Assembly (NCBI RefSeq): GCF_043290135.1
Contig: NC_134700.1
Span: 78,099,000 to 78,162,999, forward strand
From: Rhipicephalus microplus
Lineage: Eukaryota; Arthropoda; Arachnida; Ixodida; Ixodidae
DNA: 64,000 nucleotides
Direction: 5' to 3'
This document shows positions 54,097 through 64,000 of this stretch, in pieces. Below the pieces are notes generated by a model. The model was not told where the DNA came from. It worked only from the letters and a program-made list of their open reading frames with translations, and ran no database searches. The translations under genes were made by a program, and so were the position numbers. Each line of letters starts with the position of its first letter. Within the stretch, counting starts at the first letter, position 1.

Positions 54097-56991
54097 ATGG
54101 TGGGCTCTTGCGCAGCATTTGGCTGCGCAAATCGCGTGAAGCAAACACCGGGGATAACTTTTCACGTGTAAGTAGCGTGCTTTGCTCGCTCGCTTTCCCT
54201 CGCATATTTTTGCGATTACGAATGCATTCGCGCGTACAAGCATTTCCCATTTACGTCCGGGTGCCATGGAGACACTGTGAAACATTTTTGTGCTTTGCAG
54301 GTTTCCCAAATACTGCGAATTGCGCAGTGCTTGGGAGCGCGCTGTGAGGCGAGAAGGTTGGACTCCGAAGAAGAATGACGTCTTGTGTTCAACGCACTTT
54401 GAAGCAGACTGCTTCGATAGAACAGGGCAAACAACGAGACTACGAGCTGGTAGCATCCCTACCAAGTTTGCAGCGTTTCCAGCGCACCTACAAAAGCCAG
54501 TGAGTACGCTTCGTGAGCTCTTCGTTTACCAAATGTAGTTATTGTAGCGTTAGCTCCGCATCTCTGGGATTTTCAGTTTCTAATATTTAGTTGCGCATTC
54601 GCTCTAAATGCCTAAATTTCTGACGCTGTCGCGTTATTCCTCTTTTTGCGTAGGAGAAGAGAAAACGAGCTCCTCCAAAAAGTCGGGAGATGCCTTCGCC
54701 TCAGGAGCCTGTTTTGGATGAAGCTGCCGAAGTCTCCCCCCTGCAAACTTCCCCCCCGAAGGAGTGGTACAAGCAGAAAGTGCATGAATCGGCGAAAGAG
54801 GTACAGCAGCTAAAAAAGAAGGTCAAGACGTTGCACCAGAAGAAACGGAGACTTTCAAAACGCATTGATGCTTCTCAGGATTTGATTGAGCAGCTAAAGG
54901 AGCAGAACCTTTTGTCGGAAAAAGGGTTGGAGGTTTTCCAAGCGTCATTTTCTCCGGATATCCAGCAGCTTCTCAAGAGAACTCATGAAAAGACGAACAA
55001 ATACCCCCCAGAATTAAGAGCATTTGCACTGACGCTTCACTATTATTCGCCAAGGGCTTATGATTATGTGCGAGCTAAGTTTAACAATGCTTTGCCAAAC
55101 CAGCGAACTCTTCGCGAATGGTACAAGGCAGTGAATGGTGATCCTGGCTTCACCTCAGAATCATTCGAGTTTATCAAGAACATAGTGCAAGGAAGAGATG
55201 AGCTACTGGTCGCTGCCATAATGGTTGACGACATGTCTATTAAAAAACATGTCCAACTTGTGGGCAACAAAGTTTTCGGATATGTCGACTTGGGCATGGA
55301 AATGCCAAATGACAGCCTCCCAGAAGCAACGAATGCCTGTGTTTTCATGCTGGTGGCACTCAATATGAGGCTGAAGGTGCCCCTTGGGTATTTTTTCATT
55401 GATTCTCTCTCTGGTTCTGAAAGAGCGCAGCTAACGAAAGAGTGTATCTCGCGCGTGACTTCAGCAGGTGTCATAGCAGCATCACTGACTTTTGATGGAG
55501 CGGCCTCGAACTTTTCAATGGCCAGTTTTCTTGGTGCTGATCTCCGCTGTCGTTCTCCGGGATTTAACACCTCATTCCAGTGCTTAGAAGATTGCCCAAG
55601 CAAAGTATTTGTGATTCTAGATGCCTGCCACATGATCAAGCTTGTGCGTAACTGCTTGGGATCAGTAAACCACCTCACTGATATTCAAGGGCGCAAAGTG
55701 AAGTGGTCATACATTGAAGCTCTTGAGGCCTTGCAACAAAAAGAGGGCTTGCACCTTGGAAACAAGCTGACGAAAGTTCATCTGGAGTGGGCAAAGCAAA
55801 AAATGAAGGTTCGACTGGCTGTGCAGACCCTTAGCTCATCTGTTGCTGATGCACTGGACTTCTGCGAGTATAAACTGAAGCTTCCCCAGTTTCAAGGTGC
55901 CCACGCAACAGCGGAGTTCATTCGAATCTTTGATCGCCTCTTCGATATTCTGAACTCGAGGAACCCTCTGGCGCGATCATTCAAAGCCCCACTGCGGCAG
56001 CAGAATGCAGCTTCTTGGAAATCGTTCTTCCACGAAGCCGAGGAGTATATTAGGGGGCTGAAGGATGCAAGTGGGCGACCAGTGATAGATGGACTGAAAA
56101 AAACTGGGTTTGTTGGCCTCATCATTTGCATTCGAAGTGTCACTGCCCTTTTCGATGCCCTTGTGGCCACGAAAATTTTGAAGTATGTTGACGCACAAGA
56201 TGTCGCAAGACCATTCGGAAACGTTTTTTGGTTGTGTGAGGGGAAAGGGGGGATACAACAACAACCCCACAGCCTGCCAGTTCAGAGCCGCCTATAAGCG
56301 CCTCCTCTTCCACACAGAGGTAACATCGTCTGACGCTGGGAACTGCTGCCGAGATGTGGTGTCTATCCTGAACATGTCCAGTGCTGTCAGCCTTGCCGAG
56401 TCACCAATAGCAGTTACGTCACACAGGAGGTCGTCGCTTCTGGAGCCTGTGGATGATGAACATGACTACACTCATCGTGTGGATCTCCCCCAGAGCCTTT
56501 CAGCGGTGACGAGTGCTGTTGTGCCGTATATAGCGGGATTTGTGGCTCGCAAGGTGCGGTCTGTCACGAATTGTGAGGAGTGCTGTGCTGCGCTGGAATC
56601 AAGCGAAGAACCAGACCTTGTCAGAGCAAAAAACAGAGGTGGACTTGTGGCACCATCCAAGGACGTCTTAGAGATCTGCAGTATTGCAGAAAAGGGACTG
56701 CGAGTACTACAGCATGAATGCAAGAATTTGAAATCCCTTAATACTAGCTCAGATAGCCTTTTGGTACATGTGATGACTGCAGTGTTTGAAAAAGCATTGT
56801 TCGCGCAGCTGGAGCCTCACCTGCTGGACTGTGACCCCCTTGATAACCATATATATAGCTTATCAAAGAAAATTGCCAGCGTGTACATCAGAACAAGACT
56901 TCATCACATTTCTAGGAGAATGAACCAGGAGAACTGTAACAAAAACGTGCGCACACTCCTAACAAGAGAGATTATTTTCAAAAATCTCTAA
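54097..56991 (+). pseudogene. THAP/P-element-type transposase gene, three exons, one frameshift
   Basis: Exon 1, 54097-54167 (MVGSCAAFGCANRV...ITFH), donor GTAAGT. Exon 2, 54301-54499 (FPKYCELRSAWERAVRR, LCSTHFEADCF, LRAGSIPTKF), with acceptor TTTGCAG and donor GTGAGT. Exon 3 starts at 54654 after TTGCGTAG. Joined, exons 1 and 2 give a complete THAP zinc finger (C-x4-C and C-x2-H), used to bind the transposon ends. Exon 3 has a coiled-coil-like Lys/Gln-rich stretch, then the transposase core: FDGAASN, DACHMIKLVRN (about 55620) and QKMKVRLAVQTLSSSVADAL. A one-base shift near 56184 moves QDHSETFFGCVRGKGGYNNN and the C-terminus (YIAGFVARKV, CEECCAAL, RGGLVAPSKDV) to another frame ending at 56991. 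Total is about 870 codons, close to human THAP9. Confidence 0.85.
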
Positions 56992-57321
56992 GTGCGAGAA
57001 CTTGATTGATGTGTTTTTCTATTTAATTTAGCTCACTGTTAGTGTTTGATGCATTTGTTCTTTTAGTCAGAATTTTAATTTTTTGCTGGAAGATTTAACG
57101 TTTGGTTTAGTCAAATGCATCTGGTGCTGAATGTGACTAACTGTAGGGTTTAACGGGCCAACGCATTGCAGGCAATGAGCCTTGCCGTAGTGGAGGGCTC
57201 CGGATTAATTTTCACCATCTGGGGATCATTAACCTGCGCCGAAATCTCGTTTTCGCTTTTCGCCTCCATTAGAAAAGTGGCCGCCGCGGCCGGTAACCGT
57301 GGTGCTGAATGTAGACAAGTG

Positions 57322-57327
57322 AATAAA
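57322..57327 (+). terminator. Possible polyadenylation signal of the transposase gene
   Basis: AATAAA lies 331 bases after the transposase stop codon and before the right inverted repeat, a plausible position for the 3' end. A second AATAAA occurs near 57551. No experimental support is possible here. Confidence 0.4.
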
Positions 57328-57840
57328 TATGGTTGTACCGTGAACCTTCAGTTTCCTTTATTGCGTTATTGGTTTCATATTTTTGTTGTCGTCTCCAGCT
57401 AGCATTCTACAACTTCTCCCGCTGTTAAATTTTATTTTCGTTGCATCTTCTCGAGCGGTACTTCTGCCGTGAGACAACAGTGTAAACATATAATACAAAC
57501 TGATATCCTATCGCATCATCTTTAACTCTTAGTGTAAGTGTCAAGAAAAAAAATAAATAGGATGTATATTAGTCGTTTCAAAGTTCCCTCGCGTCCTAAG
57601 AAAAATAAAGCGGCCCTTTCATTGCTATTACAGAAGGCACGGCTGCAAGCGTACGGGGCACAACGGCGGCACAAGGCAGTCGCCGCCTCCTTCTGCCCTG
57701 AGCAATATGGCCGCCGACGGGTTTCCGCGGCTTCACTCCGATACATGGGCGGGTATGCGGGACCGCCACTCCAGAAGTTCTAAGTATAACCTCCTTGGCT
57801 GCCGCCGACGTTTTTCATCGGCGCAATCGGCGCGCCATTT

Positions 57841-60011
57841 ATGCGCCAGTACTGACTTTTCAAACATTTTTCTTTTCTTTTTCATCTTGATTATTAGCTT
57901 TGTTTCCCATTTTAAGTAGCCAGTAAAAAACAGGCTTCTTAGTTATCTTCATCCAGCTTCACAGACCGAGAGTACCACTATGAACAGCGGCACAAGTTCG
58001 GCGGCTGCTGCATGAAATGACATATTGGACAAATTGACAAAAAATAAATGTAACAGTTACAGTAAAGCATAGACACTGCCATCCTAGGCTTAAAAGCAAA
58101 TTTTGCTGTTTTTGTGTCGTAATTAGCTATGATTATGGTCATACGACGTTGAATGTAATGGCCCAGCGTTTTGATGCGTGCGAGTTCACCATCGCACTAT
58201 TCGAATATTCATACGGATGCAAAACGGCATCATTATCAGTCCAAGATGGCAGCCTATAATTGTGCCCGAAACAGTTCGTATATACAGAAGAAATGAAGTG
58301 GTAGCAGTGCAGCACGAATGCAGTGCGTTAGATGAACTACATAAAGCCCCGAAGGATGAAATCGAAAGGGAGAAGTTTAATGAAGATTAAAAGTGTCGAG
58401 GCATAATACATGCTCGAACCTACTCAGGGTACATCAGCACCTGTCCGCGGTGTTAAAGTTGATAATTTTCGAGGATGACCACTTATATGCAGCGTCTGAA
58501 CATGCTGCAGAAAATATTCACCATCTGTTTTATTCTTTAACTTATCTATTTGTACCGGCCTTTTCAGACATTGGATATCCGGGATGAAGATGTAAGGCAG
58601 TAAGATGGCAAGAGAGAGAAAGAAAGGCTGGGGATTTAACCATATCTTGGCATCCGGTTTGCTGCCCAGCATTGGGGGTGGAGAAATATGGGCAAGATAG
58701 GGCGTGCAGAGAGACAGAAAGGAAAACGCATGTGCACTCAGGAGTAAGATGGCAAACTTAACAGAGGATTTATTACATTCTGTACCGACAGGGTGAGAGA
58801 TCTCTTGCGAATGAGCTGGGTGGCTCACTATAAAGTGTGCGTTTTGACTAAATCAGGGAATGGGTCAAGAATGCGCTGTTGAATCACGAGACACACACCA
58901 ATTCTGACGGTGCCGCTCACACTGGCTCAAGTCAAGATCTTTGATTGGGGCGTGGCCACCACACTGCACCTGTGACACCAAGAAACCATTAAGATCGTCT
59001 CGTCGAACGTATTATGTTGTCGGAATGCCACCTCACTTCCCGGCTAAGATAGACGATACACGGTGGACAGCAGGCTGGCAGCCCTTCGGTGACTTGTTGG
59101 ATGAACAAAGAACGCGGCCCTCCCTCGTCGGCCCAAGCGCCGCGCGTAACAACGGCTATCTAGTGGTGAGAAGCGGCGTAATAAGCTTGTTTGAGGCCAC
59201 CAGTTTTAAAAAGAACAAAACAAAATTGAAAAAAAACTTGCCAGTGGAGACTTCACAAAAGACGGCTGGATTCATCAATAATGCAGAGACCGAAATTCGA
59301 GCGACATGTCATATATGACAGTCCAGCAAACTTGTTTTAATCACGTAACTTGAACGGACCTACTGGCACTGGGAGAGGTTAAGAATGATTGTCGCTGACA
59401 GATGTACTTCTGTTGCGAAGGTAATGTTCAAAATCAACCAAATAAAACTTCACATTATATTCAAGTCTTGATAAAAAAGTAAGTCAAGTTAGAAAGCTCC
59501 TTAGGTGGCCAAATAATAAATTACTTCACCATACTTTATGAAGAAGTAATTTGCAAATAAATAATGCAACCGCTGTTTAATTGACATTCAATGAAGTGAC
59601 CGCAATCAACGGTGTGTCGTTGCTATAAAAACTGGAAAGTTATATGTGGACACGATCGGGCGAATGCAGCGGAGAACGAATATGTCACGTAATAAAGGTG
59701 ATGTGATGTTGCACATTTTCATCTTAACAACTCCGTGCCCTTTCGCTTGCTCGTGATGTATTCGAAGGAGCTAGCCAAGTGTGAGGTAGAAGTCAAGCAG
59801 AGTAGCCGGTGCTGATAAGAGCAACGTTTATATACACTATTTACACACTAAAGGTAGCGTAATACTATATATTTATGGTAGCATCATGGAAGCTTGATGA
59901 GAGCTTCTGAGAGCTGGTTCAGAGCGTCTTGGTGCTCGCGTTTTAAGCCGTGGTCTTCCTAAAATTCTCTGCAGGAGAAAACAATGGGCAGTTTGCAATA
60001 ACCTGCAAGAC
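57841..60011. other. No recognisable gene
   Basis: AT-rich DNA with scattered short frames. The longest (58941-59318, 125 codons, plus) has no motif I know and ends in Lys/Asn-rich low complexity. A purine-rich run (AGAGAGAAAGAAAGG) lies at 58610-58630. I see no splice-consistent gene model. Confidence 0.55.
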
Positions 60012-60273
60012 AGCTTTTCTGTAAGGTTAGTTTTTCAACCAAAAACTCTCGTTCACAGACTGCTTTTCTCGCTCATTTTGTTTTTGCCATTCAACTTTTT
60101 GAGATCTTGTTGTGCTCGCGTGCCTTCGCTGGAATATAGAGAGGTGACATTTTGTTGTACTCGCGTGCTCGCGTGCATTCGCTGGAATTCGAAAAGGTAA
60201 AGGCACAATGAGGGAGAAAAGCAGTCTGTGACCGAGAGTTTTTGGTTGGAAAATAAACCTTACAGGAAAGCCG
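60012..60273. repeat. Foldback repeat with about 68-bp arms
   Basis: The left arm at 60012-60080 and the right arm at about 60204-60273 are inverted. For example, CAGACTGCTTTTCTCGCTCA pairs with the GAGGGAGAAAAGCAGTCTG region, and ACCAAAAACTCTCGTTCACA pairs with TGTGACCGAGAGTTTTTGGT. A few mismatches are present. The loop of about 120 bases contains a direct repeat (CTCGCGTGC...TTCGCTGGAAT) twice. It may be a small foldback/MITE; no target duplication is evident. Confidence 0.8.
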
Positions 60274-62680
60274 CCTTGCATATCACTGTAAACGGACAGA
60301 CTGCATGTCCATTCAGTCCAGGGCAGTCCAAAGAAATGGCCGTCTTCATCTCCGTCCCCCACATGGATGGGGTAGTGGTTAGAAGAAGGCGCCTAATTTC
60401 TGCAGCCCAGCAGGGAGCAGGGCGCAGCGAATAAGGATAAAAAAAACGAGAGGGAGAGAGAAAGTCAAAGACTGTCTTCTTTTCTACCCAGGAAATAGAA
60501 AGGATGCACGTTCAGTTCGTCCCACGGCGAGAGAGAAACACAACGTAGGTTATAATGCAATAATACGCACAACACAGCACAGTGCAATAATGTTGCATCG
60601 CACGTGCAGAATAGGTTCTGCAGCGCTAGGCAGGCTAGGGCCTGGGGGAGTGGAAGACTTGAAAACACCACAGAGTGTGGGAAACATACCTGACGACGGA
60701 TCCCAAGCTCTCGGTTAATTGTTCAGCGCGTCTCGTGGCACGTCGAACAAATCAAGCAGCCTCGATTTCCAACAGCTCTTCCTAGGCCGTCAGTCAGTCA
60801 GGCGTGTCGAAAGAGTTTTTGACTAGGGGAGCCAACAGCCCTAACGAATTCGAAGTATGACTTTCGTGTTGTCCCCACTTTGGGCGCACCTCGAGAGCGT
60901 TGACCCGGAACAAATCAGGGTAGGCTTAGCTGCAATCGTCCTTCGCGTCCAAGCGGCGCCGAGCCAAAGAGGCCGATCTTAACATCTTTTACAGACACAC
61001 GCACACAAGCACGCACAGTTTCACTCCGAGAAGGGATTGGTAGTGGTCACAATGACGTCCGTAACGTGCATCTGCTATAAAAAGGCGTGCAGAGTATGCC
61101 ATAACTTCTTTTCTTAGAAAGTCTTGGAATTCTAGTATATTTTCATTATATAGCTGAAGTATGAGGCGGTTGTTAGTCGCATATAATTGGGTTAAAGTAC
61201 TACAAATATTTATTCGCCGCGCATTATTTCTGGAAATAATACTCCTGAATAATGTGCCAAGAAAAAGGAAATCGCTCCAACATTTTTTCATAAACTAAGC
61301 TCGCACGTTGGAGTACTTGTTATCTGTCTGTGATTTTCCATGGTTCATGAATGTTAAGCCCCGCTGCCGCTTCTATAGAATGGTGTACAATAAGCCGTAT
61401 CAACGCTGTGACAGGATTTCCTACAGACTACCAAGCATTCGATCACCAGACATTGTCCCTCCGGCATATTTTGATTAAAAGAAGCGACATATTTTTGCTG
61501 AAAACCCAGTTTATGCACTGGGGCCCGGTGCACAGATGTTCCAAATTGCAACTCTTGATCATCGCGAGCGCGAAGACGGCAAGTGAAAGCCACTATGCTG
61601 TTGTCTGTACGGCCGGTGTAACGAAACCCTCTAGTCTTGAGGTTGGTGGGTTGAACCATTCACTTTGCTCATTGCTATTTTTCATCATGGCGTTTGTCTA
61701 TTCACTGAGGTGTGCTATGTGGAGCACGCGGCAGTAGTGCCGGTGTGCTTTTCGGTGCTGGTACAAAAAGAAAACTAGCTAGCTTGTATCTCTTCTTCAA
61801 TGAGTCCTTCAATTAAACCTATTCTAGGGGGCTGCATAGAAGATATTCGCATGACGCAGTTGGAAAAGTAATGCACGTTGTAAGAGACCACTTCTTCTAA
61901 TTGAAGGACTTGTAGACCATCAGCATCTAGACTGTGGTGTTCTGCAGAAAGATGTTGAGCCAATGACGCGCCGCATTAGGTTCTAAATTTAACATTGATG
62001 TGTCCAGAGTGCATTTGCTGGCAGCCTGACCTGTTTACTGACTGTAAGTTTTTTTTTCAAAAAAGCTTTTTTTTGTTTTTAGTCAGCTAGATAATTTTAA
62101 ATTGGCGTTCTACTGATCTCAGTCCTCGCATGTGTTTATATGAAGGTGGTTGGTTGTGGTGGTTCCTAGCATTAGGTGCAATCCTAGCATTAAGTACAAG
62201 CTGAGTGGATGCGAGAAACATCTAGACAGTGTATACAGCTCTCTAAGTACTTATTCAAATTATTTCCGCGCAAGTATTAGCTTTGGTCATCAAGAAATTC
62301 GAATACTTTTAGAGTGCACCGCGTGGATCTCTTGTGACACTGTGAAGGAATACTGACGTGTAAAGCACCTGGTTAGTTACATCTGACGAATAATAAATTG
62401 ATAGAGAACAACGAGCAAAGAATCCGCGAAAATAAAAAAAAGTATGTTTCGCGGCGGATGAGTTGCAATTATAAACCAATGCATGATTACTGGTTAATTA
62501 AACATGGTCCCTCAAATACTATTCAGTTAGTTCATAACTGTGACTTTGCTATGCAATATTTTTTTCATGGATTATTTGCTTTTGTCGCACAGGTTGGTAT
62601 CACTTCCCGGTAAGCGGAGCGCTGCACGTGGTTTAAATGCACCTGGGTAGAGTTCGCATTTTTTGTTGACTAAAGCTATA
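60274..62680. other. No recognisable gene
   Basis: No coding motif was seen. A GC-richer island (60640-60970) and a few frames of 70-130 codons (for example 61351-61737 plus) lack recognisable domains. Poly-T/A runs lie at about 62048-62078. Confidence 0.5.
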
Positions 62681-62687
62681 ATAATGT

Positions 62688-62930
62688 GGCACTCGAAACG
62701 CCGAAAATCGAAATGACGAACTATTGGAATGCCGAAAGTTAGTACACCGAAAAATCTAAAAGCTGATTAAACAAGATACCGAAAGTGTAAAATGTCAATG
62801 GCGCTGTTCTTTGTTCTCTTCTGCTCTTCCTGCTTCACGATATGTTTTTGTGCCTCAGTCTTCTGCACCAAGTCAAAAAATCAAAATACCTAACTACCGA
62901 AACGTCGAAATATCAAAGTGTCTGCGCCAC
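62688..62930. repeat. Degenerate CCGAAA-motif repeat in two blocks
   Basis: Block 1 (62695-62790) and block 2 (about 62873-62925) contain many short words of the form ACGCCGAAAATCGAAATG, ATGCCGAAAGT, CACCGAAAAATC, TACCGAAAGTG, TACCGAAACGTCGAAATATC at spacing of about 10-20 bases. About 85 bases of non-repeat sequence separate the blocks. It reads like a decayed minisatellite. Confidence 0.65.
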
Positions 62931-63577
62931 CTAGCTATACTGGAAGATGAGGTACCTACCTATTAGAGGTTATGCCAGCACACTCTTTCACCCTCATTTC
63001 CAGTTGTCCTTTTACATTTATCTGAAGCCTTCATACAAATAGCAAACTATATATTTTCCACCTCCAATCGCACATCAGAGTGATTTCTTGCTTATCGCAA
63101 ACAGCTTGTGTGCAATTCGTTGTCGAAAAATTGAAACGTCGTCATTGTCCGGGTTGCCCAGAGCAGCATCAAGCGATTTTGCAAACAGAACGCAAACAGA
63201 GCATTTCGGTAAGATTTTTGGATGCTTGTATGACAGAAAAATAGCAGCAATATTGTTCAGCTTTTAACACCTGGAACAAACGATTTTGCTTAACATGAAA
63301 ACCAAATTCGCCATTCAAACGAGCAAGGTTATAGTAAATTTCGCAAACAACACTCAGACTACACCCTGCGGAATACGGAAAGATCCCGCGTACGGCATAG
63401 GTTGGCAAAATAAATGGAACTCACTGAGACTAACTCAATAACCATATATAAAAATAATTTGCTTTGGACTCACTCGGACTAAAAATGAGCGATATTCGAC
63501 GTGGTCCGGCTCATACAAAAAACGTCGAAGGAGCACCATTAAAAAACACATGTCAAAGAATTGCAATTTCCAAGCAA

Positions 63578-63622
<45 letters not shown>

Positions 63623-64000
63623 CTTTCAACATACAAAAACAAGTTATTTCCCGTGCCTCTAAATATTATATAAAGAGAAACTTAACATTACACGCAATTT
63701 CCGCAACAGGCACATGCGCGCTGATAGCCCTAAATACAATGAGTACCACATGAATGCTGTAAATACCTGTGCTATTTTGAAATTTGGTGATACTATGCTG
63801 ATCAATACATTCCCCTACGCTTGTAATTTGGTAATTGTGTGGAATGGTGTAATATAAAATTTTTGCAGCATAAAATCTGAGAACCATGACTTGACAGGGT
63901 CGCGTTCTTTAAAAAGTCTGTTACCTGTCCCGAGTTTCGAATCAGGTAAGGTGCATTTTTGGTTCATCATTCATCAAGTCTTCCTGCAAAACACTGCAAG
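62931..64000. other. AT-rich end of window without recognisable gene
   Basis: Apart from the TA microsatellite, no gene, element end or conserved motif is apparent. Confidence 0.5.
63580..63621. repeat. TA dinucleotide microsatellite
   Basis: About 20 uninterrupted AT units at 63581-63620. Confidence 0.97.

Larger units (their letters stand above)
53840..57840 (+). mobile_element. P-type DNA transposon with terminal inverted repeats
   Basis: The ends are inverted copies over about 135-150 bases. GCCAAGGAGGTTATACT at 53890-53906 pairs with AGTATAACCTCCTTGGC at 57783-57799. TTCTGGAGTGGCGG at 53912-53925 pairs with CCGCCACTCCAGAA at 57763-57776. GCCATATTGCTCAGGGCAGAA at 53954-53974 pairs with TTCTGCCCTGAGCAATATGGC at 57691-57711. 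GGCGCGCC occurs near both outer edges. Between them lies a three-exon THAP transposase gene. I could not resolve the 8-bp target duplication expected for P elements, so the outer limits are approximate. Confidence 0.82.

Noticed and set aside
58941..59318. 125-codon frame as a host or retroelement gene
   Set aside because: No recognisable domain; the C-terminal half is low complexity; no paralogue in the window.
61351..61737. 128-codon plus-strand frame
   Set aside because: No motif or supporting context; overlapped by an equally long antisense frame.
1..64000. CRISPR arrays, tRNA or rRNA genes, and defence-type operons
   Set aside because: No regularly spaced direct repeats of the right kind, no cloverleaf or rRNA signatures seen, and the introns and element types show a eukaryotic nuclear genome.

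Overview
The window looks like repeat-dense arthropod nuclear DNA, most likely from a hard tick or related chelicerate. That is an inference from the repeat content: I-group-like LINEs with RNase H, an RTE LINE, Ty3/gypsy, a Penelope-like element with GIY-YIG, and P/THAP transposases with spliceosomal introns. I found no confident host gene, no rRNA or tRNA gene, no CRISPR array and no prokaryotic feature. Almost every coding stretch from 0.5 to 57 kb belongs to a mobile element.

Layout. A 5'-truncated LINE, here called family B copy 1, is spread over 556-2165, 22164-22496 and 29744-32758. It was split twice. First, LINE family A copy 1 (2166-22163, 13-bp target duplication) landed in it. That element was then hit by a Ty3/gypsy element (5938-14232, minus strand, 157-bp LTRs), which itself carries an RTE LINE (8034-10868) with an open reading frame. 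It was hit again by a nearly intact full-length LINE A copy 2 (15364-21209). The second interruption of LINE B is a mosaic LINE A copy 3 (22497-29743), which has two 5' leaders in a row, a subfamily switch near 25765 and a CR1/L2-like fragment inside (27370-28203).

From 33438 to 37554 lies a Penelope-like element built as a 4.1-kb head-to-head palindrome. It has two almost identical 646-codon RT/GIY-YIG frames and is flanked by a 13-bp target duplication. It lies beside a fragment of P-type transposase (32839-33111). Next come a decayed LINE A copy 4 (37945-40142, 42059-42849) interrupted by a 5'-truncated LINE A'' (40143-42046), then a third LINE B-like relic (42850-51116). That relic is interrupted by a TTAA-flanked MITE (43294-44208) and by full-length LINE B copy 2 (44528-50204).

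The region 51.8-57.85 kb holds two P/THAP transposons. One is a minus-strand relic (51775-53467). The other is a plus-strand copy (about 53840-57840) with terminal inverted repeats, three recognisable exons and a single clear frameshift. From 57.85 kb to the end the DNA is AT-rich and without recognisable genes. It contains a foldback repeat, a degenerate CCGAAA-rich repeat and a TA microsatellite.

The elements act independently. What links them is the order of insertion, which nested target-site duplications let one read directly, and shared LINE modules: a GC-rich 5' leader and a 3'-terminal hairpin common to families A and B.
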